Source of the DNA: Streptomyces nigrescens
Lineage (GTDB): Bacteria > Actinomycetota > Actinomycetes > Streptomycetales > Streptomycetaceae
DNA length: 64,000 nt
Direction of reading: 5' to 3'
Assembly: GCA_024349765.1 (NCBI GenBank)
Contig: AP026073.1
Coordinates: forward strand, 7,254,001 to 7,318,000
Part shown: one piece after another, positions 8,584 to 18,320 of the stretch
Numbering within the stretch: the stretch's first letter is position 1
How the letters are laid out: each line of letters opens with the position of its first letter
Program-made: the position numbers and the translations under genes
The notes under the pieces: generated by a model
Databases searched by the model: none
What the model saw: the letters and a program-made list of their open reading frames with translations, nothing else
What the model was told of the DNA's origin: nothing

Positions 8584-9180
8584 CTACTCCGGCAGCCGGA
8601 GTTCCAGGTCCGCGCGCGGCAGCACACCCGTGCGGCCGACCGCCGAGAGCAGCTCGGCCACCGCACCGCGCCCGGGAACCTCCGCCTCCGGTTCGATGTC
8701 GTACCACGGCGCCAGGACGAAGGCGCGCTCATGGGCGCGCGGGTGCGGCAGCGTCAGTCGCGGGTCGTCGGAGACGATGCCCTGATAGGCCACGATGTCG
8801 ACGTCGATGGTGCGCGGCCCCCAGCGCTCGTCGCGGACCCGCAGGAAGGCCTCCTCGATGGCGTGCCCGCGCTCCAGGAGGGAGTCCGGCGGCAGCGTCG
8901 TCTTGATCAGCACCACGGCGTTGAAGTACGACGGCTGGCTGCCCGGCTCGACGCCCCACGGCTCGGTCTCGTACACCGGGGAGACCGCTTTGACCCGCAG
9001 ACCGGGGGTGTCCTCCAGTGCGTCGACGGCGCCCTGAAGGGTCTCCAGGCGGTTGCCGAGGTTGCTGCCGAGGGAGATCACGGCGCGCTTGGGGTTGGAG
9101 AGCGTCACATCGGCGGCGTCCACCTGCTCCACGACGGAGGCGGGCACCGGCTGTACGGTCGGGTCACTGCTGGTGTTCAT
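8584..9180 (-). CDS. folK: 6-hydroxymethyl-7,8-dihydropterin pyrophosphokinase
   Basis: FolK transfers pyrophosphate from ATP to 6-hydroxymethyl-7,8-dihydropterin, the step before FolP. It is 198 aa. The start of the fold AVISLGSNLGNR and the HPPK signature RWGPRTIDVDIV (residues about 113-124, with catalytic Asp residues) are intact. The first 30 residues before the fold are non-conserved. It overlaps the end of folB by 17 bp, so translation is coupled in the fol operon. Confidence 0.95.
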   Translation of the reverse strand: MNTSSDPTVQPVPASVVEQVDAADVTLSNPKRAVISLGSNLGNRLETLQGAVDALEDTPGLRVKAVSPVYETEPWGVEPGSQPSYFNAVVLIKTTLPPDSLLERGHAIEEAFLRVRDERWGPRTIDVDIVAYQGIVSDDPRLTLPHPRAHERAFVLAPWYDIEPEAEVPGRGAVAELLSAVGRTGVLPRADLELRLPE

Positions 9181-9538
9181 GTACTCGACTCCGAGTGATG
9201 GTGATGGTCACGTCGTCGAAGGGGACGGTGATCGGCGCGTCCGGCTTGTGCACCACCACCTCCACTTCCTGCACGCCCTCGTGCTTGAGGCACTGGTCGG
9301 CGATGCGCTCCGCCAGGGTCTCGATGAGGTCGACGGGCTCGCCCTCCACGACGGCCACCACCTCCTCGGCCACGACGCCGTAGTGCACGGTCTTCGCGAG
9401 ATCGTCGGAGGCGGCCGCCTGGCGGGTGTCCAGACCGAGTACCAGGTCGACGATGAAGGTCTGGCCTTCTTCGCGCTCCCGCGGGAACACCCCGTGGTGG
9501 CCTCGGGCCTTCAGCCCACGCAGCGCGACACGATCCAC
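9164..9538 (-). CDS. folB: Dihydroneopterin aldolase
   Basis: FolB cleaves 7,8-dihydroneopterin to 6-hydroxymethyl-7,8-dihydropterin and glycolaldehyde. The 124-aa product shows the substrate-binding region GLKARGHHGVFPREREEGQTF and the catalytic segment PVDLIETLAERIAD. I chose GTG 9538 over the longer frame (9553) because GGGAG sits 8 nt upstream and the protein then starts VDRVALRGL, as usual for the family. It precedes and overlaps folK. Confidence 0.93.
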   Translation of the reverse strand: MDRVALRGLKARGHHGVFPREREEGQTFIVDLVLGLDTRQAAASDDLAKTVHYGVVAEEVVAVVEGEPVDLIETLAERIADQCLKHEGVQEVEVVVHKPDAPITVPFDDVTITITRSRVHEHQQ

Positions 9539-9952
9539 GCGAATCACTCCCACTGGTCCACGGCACCTCTGGCGCCACTGTTCGTCGGTTCCGGGCAGGC
9601 GCCGGAGCGATCCGGCAACACTGCCCCGCCATCGAATCTACCTTCGAGCACCGACAGTCCTCGCCCACGGGGGCTATGGACAAGACCCCGTCCTGCTGCT
9701 AGGCGTGCCGCATCGAGCGGGCCGGGAGATCGTCCGCGCGCCTCTTACCCCCTGGTCCGCGCCCCACCCCTACCCGTCGCGCACTTGGCTCGAACGGGTG
9801 CGCCCCCGTCCATATGGCTGACGTCCACCGCTGACGCCGGCACAGAACCGGCCCATCGGCGCAAGTCCGGACGGCCATGGCAAGGCTCACACACCGGTCG
9901 CCCCCTGGGCACACCACCGGCACGCGCCGGCCACGCCCCCGGCACGTCCCGT
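9539..9952. other. Gene-free stretch between NTF2-like gene and folB
   Basis: It is 414 bp long. No frame has a credible start with codon bias. The folB promoter should lie here or be shared with folP, but I cannot place it. Nothing else was recognised. Confidence 0.5.
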
Positions 9953-10432
9953 TCACACCCCGTCCGCGTCCGGCTCCCCCTCGTCCCCCTCGTCCTCGTC
10001 GTCCTCGCGGTCCGCCAGCACCGGCGACCCGTGGTGCGACCACACCCGCCAGCCGTCGTCCGTGCGCCGGAAGACGTTCGTCGCCACGACCAGCTGGCCG
10101 ATCAGCGGCCCCACCGACCCGTCGTCCTCGGCCGGCCCGCCGCTGAGGATGTTCTCGGTGCAGGTCACCAGCGCGGTGTCGCCCATGACGTCGATCTCGA
10201 CGTCGGTCAGGAAGAACTGGATGTACTCGGTGTTCGCCATGATCAGGGCGTACGAGCGGAGCACCTCGCCGCGGCCGCGGAGCACCGGCCACCCGGGGTG
10301 CACCACGCTCACCTGACCGTCCAGCCACAGCTCGGACAGCGCCTCGTGATCGCCGCGCTCGATGGTCTCGTACAGGGTCGTGTTCGCCTGCTCGACCAGC
10401 TCGATGTCCGTCCGTGGGCCCAAGCCGCTCAC
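9953..10432 (-). CDS. Nuclear transport factor 2-like (SnoaL-fold) protein
   Basis: A 159-aa protein with a single NTF2/SnoaL-like cone fold (about residues 10-140): IELVEQANTTLYETIERGD, then the WLDGQVSVVHPGWPVLRGR pocket strand and a final WRVWSHHGSPVL. The C-terminus is acidic (Asp/Glu run). Its GTG start overlaps the folP stop as GTGA, so it is translationally coupled to folate synthesis. The enzymatic role is unknown; proteins of this fold are often small-molecule binders or hydrolases. Confidence 0.85.
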   Translation of the reverse strand: MSGLGPRTDIELVEQANTTLYETIERGDHEALSELWLDGQVSVVHPGWPVLRGRGEVLRSYALIMANTEYIQFFLTDVEIDVMGDTALVTCTENILSGGPAEDDGSVGPLIGQLVVATNVFRRTDDGWRVWSHHGSPVLADREDDEDEGDEGEPDADGV

Positions 10433-11376
10433 ACCGCTCCCGTCGTGGTCGCCGTCGTCCCGCCCGCTTCCCCGCCGCCGGCCCCGGGGGCCGCGTCCGG
10501 GTCTCCCGCGGCGGCCGCTGCCGCCGCGCCCTCCACGGCACGGGCCACCCGCACCGCGTCCGCGCTCGCCCTGACCTCGTGCACCCGCACCGCCCAGGCC
10601 CCCTCTCGCGCCACCATCGCCGATACCGCCGCCGTCGCCGCGTCCCGCTCCCGGGCCGGCGGCGGGGCCGCTCCCTCGTCCCCCGCCAGCACCCTGCCCA
10701 GGAACCGTTTCCTCGATGCCGCCACCAGCAGCGGCCGGCCCAGCGCCCGCAGCCGCTCCAGGCGGGCGATCAGGGCCAGGTCGTGCTCCGCCTGCTTGGC
10801 GAAGCCCAGGCCGGGGTCGATGACGATCCGCTCCGGGTCGATGCCGCCGGCCACCGCGCGCTCCATGGCCTGCCCGAGCTCGTCGACGACCTCGGCGACC
10901 ACGTCGCCGTAGCGGGCCCGGTTGTTCATGTCGATGGACTGGCCGCGCCAGTGCATCACGACGAACGGGACGTGGTGCGCGGCCACCGCCGGCACCATCG
11001 CCGGGTCGGCGGCCCCGCCGCTGACGTCGTTGACCAGCCGCGCGCCCGCCCGCACCGCCTGCTCGGCGACCGAGGCGCGCATGGTGTCGACGGACACCAC
11101 GACGCCGGCCGCGGCCAGTTCCCGTACGACCGGGACGACCCGCCGCAGCTCCTCGGTCTCGTCCACCCGCGCCGCGCCCGGGCGGGTCGACTCGCCGCCC
11201 ACGTCCACCAGGTCGGCGCCCTGGGCCACCAGGTCCAGGCCGTGTTTGACGGCGAGTTCGGTGTCGAACCACTCGCCGCCGTCGGAGAACGAATCGGGCG
11301 TCACGTTCACGACGCCCATCACCGCGCAGCGGTCCCAGTCCGGCAGTCCGGCCACCCGGCCACGCAAGGTACTCAT
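10429..11376 (-). CDS. folP: Dihydropteroate synthase
   Basis: FolP condenses p-aminobenzoate with 6-hydroxymethyl-7,8-dihydropterin pyrophosphate and is the sulfonamide target. It has the pterin-binding signatures MGVVNVTPDSFSDGG and DVGGESTRPGA, then DPGLGFAK and SRKRFLG. It is 315 aa, slightly long because of an Ala/Gly-rich tail of about 25 residues. The start ATG 11376 (MSTLRGRVAGL) leads directly into the TIM barrel. It is the first gene of the folP, NTF2-like, folB, folK order. Confidence 0.95.
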   Translation of the reverse strand: MSTLRGRVAGLPDWDRCAVMGVVNVTPDSFSDGGEWFDTELAVKHGLDLVAQGADLVDVGGESTRPGAARVDETEELRRVVPVVRELAAAGVVVSVDTMRASVAEQAVRAGARLVNDVSGGAADPAMVPAVAAHHVPFVVMHWRGQSIDMNNRARYGDVVAEVVDELGQAMERAVAGGIDPERIVIDPGLGFAKQAEHDLALIARLERLRALGRPLLVAASRKRFLGRVLAGDEGAAPPPARERDAATAAVSAMVAREGAWAVRVHEVRASADAVRVARAVEGAAAAAAAGDPDAAPGAGGGEAGGTTATTTGAV

Positions 11377-11498
11377 GGGACCAGCGTAGGCCGTGTGCCG
11401 ACCGGCCGGATTGCGACCGCCGCCTGCCGGGAACGGCCGCGGGCCGTACCACCGGGGCACCCCGCGCCGCCCCCGCCGGACGGCCGTCCGGGCGTCCG

Positions 11499-13340
11499 TC
11501 AGGCCACCCGCTCGACCGCCTCCGCGGTCCGGACCGGCTCCACCGTGTGCGCGCACGGCCGCGGCTCCGCGGCCTTCCTGCGGCGCAGTACGCGCGGCAG
11601 CTCCAGATAGCCCTCGGCCTGCATGGTGGCCAGGCCGATGCGGGGGATGTCCCGGGTGGTGCGGAAGACCACGAAGCGCGGCTCCCAGCGCGGGCTGAAC
11701 TTGTCGTTGAACTTGTAGAGCGACTCGATCTGGTACCAGCGCGACAGGAACAGCAGCGTCCCGCGGGTGATGCGCATCACCGGCCCCGCGCCGAGCTTCT
11801 CGCCGCGCTCCAGGTAGGAGCGGAAGACCGCGAAGTTCAGCGAGAGCTGCTTGATCTTCAGGTCCGGCGCGGTCTGCAGGGCGGCGACGATCAGCAGCTC
11901 GTTCATGCCGGGGTCGGCGCTGCGGTCGCGCCGCATCCGCTCCAGCGAGATGCCGTCCGTGCCCCAGGGCACGAAGTACTGCAACGCCTTCAGGTCACCG
12001 AACGGGCCGGGCTCCTCGCCCTCCGCCGGGGCCAGATGCGCGGTCGCGATCACCGCGTCGCCGTCCTTGACCGCGTCGATGCGGCCCAGCGCCATGGAGA
12101 AGCCCCGCTCCTCGTCGGTGTCACGCCAGGCGTCGGCGGCCTTCTGTACCCGCTCCAGCTCCTCCGGTTCCAGGTCGCGCACCCGGCGCACCTGCGTGGT
12201 GTAGCCGTTGCGCTCGATGCGCTTGACCATCTGGCGCACGTTGCGCATCGCCCGGCCGGACAGCGTGAAGTCGGCGACGTCGACGATCGCCTCGTCGCCC
12301 AGCTCCAGCGCGTCCATGCCGGTCTCGCGGGTCCAGACCTGGCCGCCGGTCTCGCTGCAACCGTGCACCGCCGGGGTCCAGGAGTGCGCCCGCGCCTCCT
12401 CCATGAAGCGCTCGATGGCGCCCGGCCAGGCCTCCACGTCGCCTATCGGGTCGCCGCTGGCGAGCATCACGCCGGAGATCACCCGGTAGCAGACCGCGGC
12501 CTTGCCGGACGGGGAGAAGACCGCGCCCTTGTCGCGGCGCAGCGCGAAGTAGCCGAGCGAGTCCCGGCCGCCGTGCCGGGCCAGCAGCTCGCGCAGCTGC
12601 CGCTCGTCCTCCTCGGTCAGCCGGGCCGCCGGGTGCTCGGGGCGCAGGGCGAGGTAGGCGGTGGTGGCGACGGTCAGCAGGCCGAGCGCGCCGAGGGAGT
12701 AGCCGACGGTGTAGTCGACCTGGTTCGTGTAACCGATCGGGCCCTCGAAGCCGAAGAGGCCGAACAGCACGTGCTCGGCGCGCTGCAGGAAGGACGGCGA
12801 CCCGACGATCTTGCCCGGGTGGGAGCTGACGATCACCATGCCGATGGCGAAGCTCGCGCCGCCCAGGACCACGAAGTTGGCCAGCGCCTTCCAGCGGCTG
12901 CGCGGGTCGGGCAGGGCCGCGAATTCCTTCCGGTGCCACACCAGGAAGCCCAGCAGCGCGGTCGAGAGCACCGCGCCGAAAACGGAGTGACGGTACACCA
13001 ACTGAGCGGCGATACCCACCGGGAGCAGCGCCACCGCCGCCCCCCAGGCCCGCCGCTTACGCCGTTTGAGGCCGTGGGCCAGAAGGAGCAGCAGGATGCC
13101 GACGACGATGGAGGCGGCGGCCGCCAGCGGACTCACCGCGCCCGGCAGCACTTCGGCCAGGGCGTGCACCCTGCTGTGCCGGAAGCGCGGGAACACGCCG
13201 GCAATCAGGTTCAGCAGGCCGACGGCCGCGCCGGCGGTGCCGATGAGCCCGGGCACCGCTTCCGGCCGTGGGCCGCGGAGCCAGCGTGGCGTTCGCCACG
13301 CAACCTTCTCCGACTTTTCGCCATCTAGCCTGTCAGACAT
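11499..13340 (-). CDS. MprF/LysX-like phosphatidylglycerol lysyltransferase-domain protein
   Basis: Membrane protein of about 613 aa. The N-terminal third has about six hydrophobic helices (residues about 30-235). The C-terminal DUF2156 domain (about 240-575) resembles the catalytic domain of MprF and shows GYFALRRDKGAVFSPSG, RNVRQMVKRIERNGY, ERGFSMALGRID and MNELLIVAAL. Such proteins transfer lysine from Lys-tRNA to phosphatidylglycerol and reduce the surface charge, giving resistance to cationic peptides. ATG 13340 follows an in-frame GTG at 13343. It is divergent from the esterase gene. Confidence 0.88.
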   Translation of the reverse strand: MSDRLDGEKSEKVAWRTPRWLRGPRPEAVPGLIGTAGAAVGLLNLIAGVFPRFRHSRVHALAEVLPGAVSPLAAAASIVVGILLLLLAHGLKRRKRRAWGAAVALLPVGIAAQLVYRHSVFGAVLSTALLGFLVWHRKEFAALPDPRSRWKALANFVVLGGASFAIGMVIVSSHPGKIVGSPSFLQRAEHVLFGLFGFEGPIGYTNQVDYTVGYSLGALGLLTVATTAYLALRPEHPAARLTEEDERQLRELLARHGGRDSLGYFALRRDKGAVFSPSGKAAVCYRVISGVMLASGDPIGDVEAWPGAIERFMEEARAHSWTPAVHGCSETGGQVWTRETGMDALELGDEAIVDVADFTLSGRAMRNVRQMVKRIERNGYTTQVRRVRDLEPEELERVQKAADAWRDTDEERGFSMALGRIDAVKDGDAVIATAHLAPAEGEEPGPFGDLKALQYFVPWGTDGISLERMRRDRSADPGMNELLIVAALQTAPDLKIKQLSLNFAVFRSYLERGEKLGAGPVMRITRGTLLFLSRWYQIESLYKFNDKFSPRWEPRFVVFRTTRDIPRIGLATMQAEGYLELPRVLRRRKAAEPRPCAHTVEPVRTAEAVERVA

Positions 13341-13481
13341 CACTTTCCCGTCGCCCCGGTCGAGAAGACGTGCGAGCCTAGTCGCAGCATCTGGACTTTT
13401 TGCGCCCTGTATGACGGCGTTTCAGGGCTCGGGGTTCCACCAGCGGTACGGATGACCCGGCCGCCCGGAAGAAAGCACCAC

Positions 13482-14597
13482 ATGGGTCTCACCAGCAAGA
13501 AAGTGCTGCTTCTTGCCGTCCTCGTCGCGGTGGCACTGTTCATCCTCACCGTTTGGCTCTGGCCGCGCCTGTCCAAGGGGAACTGGCGCGCCGTCCTCGG
13601 CCGGGTCGGGCTTCTGCTGGCGACCCAGCTCTCCCTGTTCGCCGCGGTCGGCCTGTTCGCCAACAACTCCTTCGGCTTCTACGCCTCCTGGGCCGACCTC
13701 TTCGGCCAGGAGCAGGAGCCGGGTGTGGTGACGAATTACCAGACCGGCCCGAACGGCACCAAGCTGCAGATGCTGGGCACCGAACGCATCAGCGTCCAGA
13801 ACGGCTCCCGGCCCTCCTCTGCCGGCCGTATCGACAAGGTGCTCATCCGCGGCGAGCATTCCAAGATCGCCAGTCCGGCGTTCGTCTATCTGCCGCCGCA
13901 GTACTTCCAGAAGAAATACGCGAAGAAGAAATTCCCGGCGGCGCTGGTGCTCACCGGCTACCCGGGCACCGCCGAGGCCCTCTACAAAAAGCTGCATTTC
14001 CCGCAGACCCAGCACGGCCTGCTCAAGGAACACCGGATGCGGCCCACCGTCCTGGTGATGATGCGGCCGACCGTCGCGCCGCCGCGGGACACCGAGTGCG
14101 TGGACATACCGAACGGCCCGCAGACCGAGAGCTTCTTCACCAAGGACCTGCGCGCGGACATCACCGAGCACTACCGAATAGGGCGCCAGGCGAAGAGCTG
14201 GGGCGTCATCGGCGACTCCACCGGCGGCTACTGCGCGCTGAAGATGACCATGCGCCACCCCGAGGCGTACTCCACCGCGGTGGCCCTCTCCGGCGCCTAC
14301 AAGGCCCCGCTGGACGCCACCACCGGTGACCTCTTCGGCGGGGACCTGCGGCTGGAGCGCGAGAACAACCTGCTGTGGCGTCAGCGGCACCTGCCCGCGC
14401 CGCCGGTGAACCTCCTGGTCACCAGCAGCAAGCAGGGCGAGGGCAACTACAAGCAGACGCTCCGCTTCATCGAGCAGACCAAGTCGCCCACCCGCGTCTC
14501 GTCGATCATCCTCGACAGCGGCGGCCACAACTTCAACACCTGGCGCCGCGAGATCCCCGCGGCCCTGGAATGGCTGGGGAACCACCTCAAGGCGTGA
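13482..14597 (+). CDS. Membrane-anchored esterase (alpha/beta hydrolase)
   Basis: A 371-aa protein with two or three N-terminal hydrophobic segments (about residues 5-70), then an extracellular alpha/beta hydrolase domain of the esterase D/antigen 85-like group. The nucleophile elbow is GDSTGGY and the catalytic His is in DSGGHNFNTWRRE. ATG 13482 is preferred to 13452 because AAGAAAG lies just before it and the protein then starts MGLTSKKVLLLAV. It is divergent from the MprF-like gene and convergent with folE. The substrate is unknown, possibly an envelope ester. Confidence 0.85.
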   Translation: MGLTSKKVLLLAVLVAVALFILTVWLWPRLSKGNWRAVLGRVGLLLATQLSLFAAVGLFANNSFGFYASWADLFGQEQEPGVVTNYQTGPNGTKLQMLGTERISVQNGSRPSSAGRIDKVLIRGEHSKIASPAFVYLPPQYFQKKYAKKKFPAALVLTGYPGTAEALYKKLHFPQTQHGLLKEHRMRPTVLVMMRPTVAPPRDTECVDIPNGPQTESFFTKDLRADITEHYRIGRQAKSWGVIGDSTGGYCALKMTMRHPEAYSTAVALSGAYKAPLDATTGDLFGGDLRLERENNLLWRQRHLPAPPVNLLVTSSKQGEGNYKQTLRFIEQTKSPTRVSSIILDSGGHNFNTWRREIPAALEWLGNHLKA

Positions 14598-14636
14598 TCC
14601 CCCGCGCCGGGCCCGGCACAGGGCCCACCGTGTGGC

Positions 14637-14658
14637 GGGGCGGCCGGTGTGCCGCCCC
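14637..14658. terminator. Bidirectional hairpin between esterase gene and folE
   Basis: GGGGCGGC and GCCGCCCC form an 8-bp perfect stem with a 6-nt loop between two convergent genes. There is no T-run, as is normal for Streptomyces. Confidence 0.6.
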
Positions 14659-14676
14659 GTCGCCGTTCCGGGGGCG

Positions 14677-15282
14677 TCAGCGCGCGAGTATCAGGCTCAT
14701 CGCCTCGGCCCGGGTCGCCGCGTCGCGCAGCTGACCGCGGACGGCCGAGGTCGTGGTCTTCGCGCCCGGCTTCCGCACCCCGCGCATGGTCATGCACATG
14801 TGCTCGCACTCGATGACGACGATCACGCCGCGCGGCTCCAGGATCTCCATCAGGGAGTCCGCGATCTGCGTGGTCAGCCGCTCCTGCACCTGCGGGCGCC
14901 GGGCGAACACGTCCACCAGGCGGGCCAGCTTCGACAGCCCGGTGATCTTGCCGTCGGCGGACGGGATGTAGCCGACGTGCGCCACACCGACGAACGGGAC
15001 GAGGTGGTGCTCACAGCTCGACACCAGCTCGATGTCCTTGACCAGCACCATCTCGTCGTGGCCCAGGTCGAACGTGGTCGTCAGCACGTCCTCCGGCTTC
15101 TGCCAGAGCCCGGCGAAGATCTCCTTGTACGCACGGGCCACCCGCGCCGGCGTCTCCAGCAGACCCTCGCGGTCCGGATCCTCGCCCACCGCGATCAGCA
15201 GCTCGCGGACGGCGTTCTCGGCCCGCTTCTCGTCGAACGTACCGATCGTGCCGTCGACGTCCAGCGTCACAGGGTCCGTCAT
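14677..15282 (-). CDS. folE: GTP cyclohydrolase I
   Basis: FolE converts GTP to 7,8-dihydroneopterin triphosphate, the first pterin step. It is 201 aa, and the zinc ligands are visible in [10 protein letters not shown] (Cys and His) and [11 protein letters not shown] (Cys). The pocket motif [14 protein letters not shown] is present. It lies downstream of ftsH on the same strand but behind a strong hairpin (15333-15371), so it probably has its own promoter or relies on read-through. Confidence 0.96.
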   Translation of the reverse strand: MTDPVTLDVDGTIGTFDEKRAENAVRELLIAVGEDPDREGLLETPARVARAYKEIFAGLWQKPEDVLTTTFDLGHDEMVLVKDIELVSSCEHHLVPFVGVAHVGYIPSADGKITGLSKLARLVDVFARRPQVQERLTTQIADSLMEILEPRGVIVVIECEHMCMTMRGVRKPGAKTTTSAVRGQLRDAATRAEAMSLILAR

Positions 15283-15332
15283 ATGTGCCTCGTTCCTTCT
15301 GCGCCCGCTCGAACGCGGTCTCCATCGCGGAA

Positions 15333-15371
15333 ATACCGCGCCCCCCAGGCTAAACCTGGGGGGCGCGGTAT
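15333..15371 (-). terminator. Strong hairpin terminator after ftsH
   Basis: A 17-bp perfect stem (15333-15349 with 15355-15371) and a 5-nt loop CTAAA, placed 28 bp behind the ftsH stop and 50 bp before folE. It should separate the two transcription units. Confidence 0.85.
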
Positions 15372-15399
15372 GTATTCCAGGGCCCGTGGGGCCTGGGGA

Positions 15400-17412
15400 T
15401 CAGCTCTCCGGGCGCTGCTCCTCCGTGGCCTCCACCTTCTTCTCCGTGGAGACGGTGGCCGCCGTCACGGCGCCGTTGGCCGGGGCCAGCTCCTTGGGCG
15501 AGAGCACCGGCGGGCGGGTGGACGGCGTACGCCGCGAGGAGCCGGTCCACGCCGGGCGGGCCGGGCGCTTGACCACGTGCTTGAACAGCTCCGCGATCTC
15601 CTCCTTGCCGAGGGTCTCCTTCTCCAGGAGGGTCAGCACGAGGTTGTCGAGGATGTCGCGGTTCTCGACCAGGATCTCCCACGCCTCGTTGTGCGCGGTC
15701 TCGATCAGCTTCTTGACCTCTTCGTCGACCAGCGCGGCGACCTCTTCGGAGTAGTCGCGCTGGTGACCCATCTCACGGCCCAGGAAGGGCTCGGAGTTGT
15801 CGGTGCCGAACTTGATCGCGCCGAGCCGCTCGGTCATGCCGTACTGCGTGACCATCGCGCGGGCCGTGGCGGTGGCCTTCTCGATGTCGTTGGCGGCACC
15901 GGTGGTCGGGTCGTGGAAGACCAGCTCCTCCGCCGCGCGGCCGCCCAGCATGTACGCCAGCTGGTCGAGCATCTCGTTGCGGGTGGTGGAGTACTTGTCC
16001 TCGTCGGGCAGGACCATGGTGTAGCCCAGGGCCCGGCCGCGGGACAGGATCGTGATCTTGTGGACCGGGTCGGAGTTCGGGGAGGCCGCCGCGACCAGGG
16101 CGTGTCCGCCCTCGTGGTACGCGGTGATCTTCTTCTCCTTCTCGGACATGATCCGGGTCCGCTTCTGCGGGCCCGCCACGACGCGGTCGATCGCCTCGTC
16201 CAGGAAGTGGTTGTTGATCAGCTTCTCGTCGCTCCGGGCCGTCAGCAGCGCGGCCTCGTTCAGGACGTTCGACAGATCGGCACCGGTGAAGCCGGGGGTG
16301 CGCTTGGCGACGGCCGAGAGGTCGACGTCCTGGGCGACCGGCTTGCCCTTCTGGTGGACCTTGAGGATCTCCAGACGGCCCTGCAGGTCCGGACGATCGA
16401 CGGCGATCTGCCGGTCGAAACGGCCGGGACGCAGCAGCGCCGGGTCGAGGATGTCCGGCCGGTTCGTCGCGGCGATCAGGATCACGCCGCCCTTGACGTC
16501 GAAGCCGTCCATCTCGACGAGGAGCTGGTTCAGGGTCTGCTCGCGCTCGTCGTGGCCACCGCCGAGGCCCGCACCGCGGTGCCGGCCGACGGCGTCGATC
16601 TCGTCGACGAAGACGATCGCCGGGGCGTTCGCCTTGGCCTGCTCGAAGAGGTCACGGACCCGGGAGGCGCCGACACCGACGAACATCTCGACGAAGTCGG
16701 AGCCGGAGATCGAGTAGAACGGGACGCCCGCCTCGCCGGCGACGGCGCGCGCGAGCAGCGTCTTGCCCGTTCCGGGCGGGCCGTACAGCAGCACGCCCTT
16801 GGGGATCTTGGCGCCGACCGCCTGGAACTTGGCCGGCTCCTGCAGGAACTCCTTGATCTCCTGGAGTTCCTCGACGGCCTCGTCCGACCCCGCGACGTCC
16901 GCGAAAGTCGTCTTGGGGGTGTCCTTGGTGAGCAGCTTCGCCTTCGACTTCCCGAAGTTCATCACCCGGGAGCCGCCGCCCTGCATCTGGTTCATCAGGA
17001 ACAGGAAGGCGATCGGAATCAGAATGAAGGGAAGCAGCGTCACCAGCAGGCTGACGAACGGGTTCTGCTTCGACGGGGAGACGGTGTACCCGTCCTTGAT
17101 CTCGCCGGTCTGGTACTTGGCCTGCAGGTTCTTCGCCAGATCGACGCCCTGGTCGCCGATGTAGCTCGCCTGGATCTTGTTGGAGCCGTCGACCTTGTTG
17201 GAGCCCGACAGCTCGACCTTGATCTTGTTCTCATCGCCGGTGGTCAGCTCGGCGGACTTCACCTTGTTGTCAGCGATCGCCTTGACGACCTGACCGGTGT
17301 CCACCGTTTTGTAGCCGCCGGACGAGCCGACGACCTGCATCAACACGACCACGGCGAGGACGGCCAGCACGATCCACATGACCGGCCCACGGAAGTATCG
17401 CTTCACGTCCAT
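15400..17412 (-). CDS. ftsH: ATP-dependent zinc metalloprotease FtsH
   Basis: Membrane-anchored AAA+ protease that degrades unassembled membrane proteins and some cytoplasmic targets. It is 670 aa. It has a transmembrane helix at about residues 10-27, an extracytoplasmic domain to about 125, a second helix ending in [16 protein letters not shown], Walker A GPPGTGKT (about 210), Walker [12 protein letters not shown], the second region of homology and the zinc motif HEGGH (about 434). I chose ATG 17412 ([10 protein letters not shown]), the usual start in streptomycetes; the frame continues 16 codons further upstream. It forms a cluster with hpt and tilS, all on the minus strand. Confidence 0.97.
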   Translation of the reverse strand: MDVKRYFRGPVMWIVLAVLAVVVLMQVVGSSGGYKTVDTGQVVKAIADNKVKSAELTTGDENKIKVELSGSNKVDGSNKIQASYIGDQGVDLAKNLQAKYQTGEIKDGYTVSPSKQNPFVSLLVTLLPFILIPIAFLFLMNQMQGGGSRVMNFGKSKAKLLTKDTPKTTFADVAGSDEAVEELQEIKEFLQEPAKFQAVGAKIPKGVLLYGPPGTGKTLLARAVAGEAGVPFYSISGSDFVEMFVGVGASRVRDLFEQAKANAPAIVFVDEIDAVGRHRGAGLGGGHDEREQTLNQLLVEMDGFDVKGGVILIAATNRPDILDPALLRPGRFDRQIAVDRPDLQGRLEILKVHQKGKPVAQDVDLSAVAKRTPGFTGADLSNVLNEAALLTARSDEKLINNHFLDEAIDRVVAGPQKRTRIMSEKEKKITAYHEGGHALVAAASPNSDPVHKITILSRGRALGYTMVLPDEDKYSTTRNEMLDQLAYMLGGRAAEELVFHDPTTGAANDIEKATATARAMVTQYGMTERLGAIKFGTDNSEPFLGREMGHQRDYSEEVAALVDEEVKKLIETAHNEAWEILVENRDILDNLVLTLLEKETLGKEEIAELFKHVVKRPARPAWTGSSRRTPSTRPPVLSPKELAPANGAVTAATVSTEKKVEATEEQRPES

Positions 17413-17694
17413 CCATACGGAGCCGTTGTCGGCCCCGTCCCTCCTGCCACAGTGAGGCACAACGCCCGCTGAGGGCTGGTCGTGCGTACGGTGTATTACT
17501 GGCCCGAAAAAAGAACTGCCTTCGGACGGTACCCCAGCATTGTCACCCGGCGCCTGCGCCGACAGAGAACATGCGCCCGGGGATTTAGCTCTCCCTGCTC
17601 CAACGGCGGGCGGCCGCGAAGGGTTCCCGCCGGGCCGCGGCAGTTTGCGCCGGACCCGTCCGGCCCCACCGGCCGGACGGGCGCGCGGGCACCG

Positions 17695-18258
17695 TCAGCC
17701 GCCGTAGACCTGGGGCGCGAGGGTACCGACGAACGGCAGGTTCCGGTACTTCTCCGCGTAGTCCAGGCCGTATCCCACGACGAATTCGTTGGGGATGTCG
17801 AAGCCGATCCACTTCACGTCGATGGCGACCTTGGCCGCCTCCGGCTTGCGCAGCAGCGTGACGACCTCCAGGGAGGCCGGCTCGCGCGAGCCGAGGTTCG
17901 ACAGCAGCCACGACAGGGTCAGGCCGGAGTCGATGATGTCCTCGACGATCAGGACGTGCTTGCCCTTGATGTCGGTGTCGAGGTCCTTGAGGATGCGGAC
18001 CACACCGGAGGACTGGGTGCCCGCGCCGTACGACGACACGGCCATCCAGTCCATCGTGACGGGGGTGGACAGCGCGCGCGCCAGATCCGCCATCACCATC
18101 ACCGCGCCCTTGAGGACACCGACGATGAGCAGGTCCTTGCCCGCGTACTCCGCGTCGATCTTGGCCGCCAGCTCGGCCAGCTTCGCGTCGATCTCTTCCT
18201 TGCTGATGAGTACCGACTGAAGGTCGGAGCCCATGTCCTTGTCGTCCACCCGTGCCAC
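17695..18258 (-). CDS. hpt: Hypoxanthine phosphoribosyltransferase
   Basis: Salvages hypoxanthine and guanine with PRPP to give IMP and GMP. It is 187 aa. The PRPP-binding motif [14 protein letters not shown] and the flexible loop [11 protein letters not shown] are intact. It follows tilS with a 62-bp gap and precedes ftsH by 282 bp, the tilS-hpt-ftsH order common in bacteria. The start is GTG 18258. The gap 17413-17694 should hold the ftsH promoter, but I cannot define it. Confidence 0.95.
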   Translation of the reverse strand: MARVDDKDMGSDLQSVLISKEEIDAKLAELAAKIDAEYAGKDLLIVGVLKGAVMVMADLARALSTPVTMDWMAVSSYGAGTQSSGVVRILKDLDTDIKGKHVLIVEDIIDSGLTLSWLLSNLGSREPASLEVVTLLRKPEAAKVAIDVKWIGFDIPNEFVVGYGLDYAEKYRNLPFVGTLAPQVYGG

Positions 18259-18320
18259 TCTCGCTCGGTTCGGTGTTCACGTCAGCCGTGAGACTTCAGA
18301 TGCAAGGCAGCGTCTGCGGC

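Noticed and set aside
14632-17472. 946-codon open frame on the plus strand
   Set aside because: It is antisense to folE and ftsH, whose motifs are complete on the other strand.
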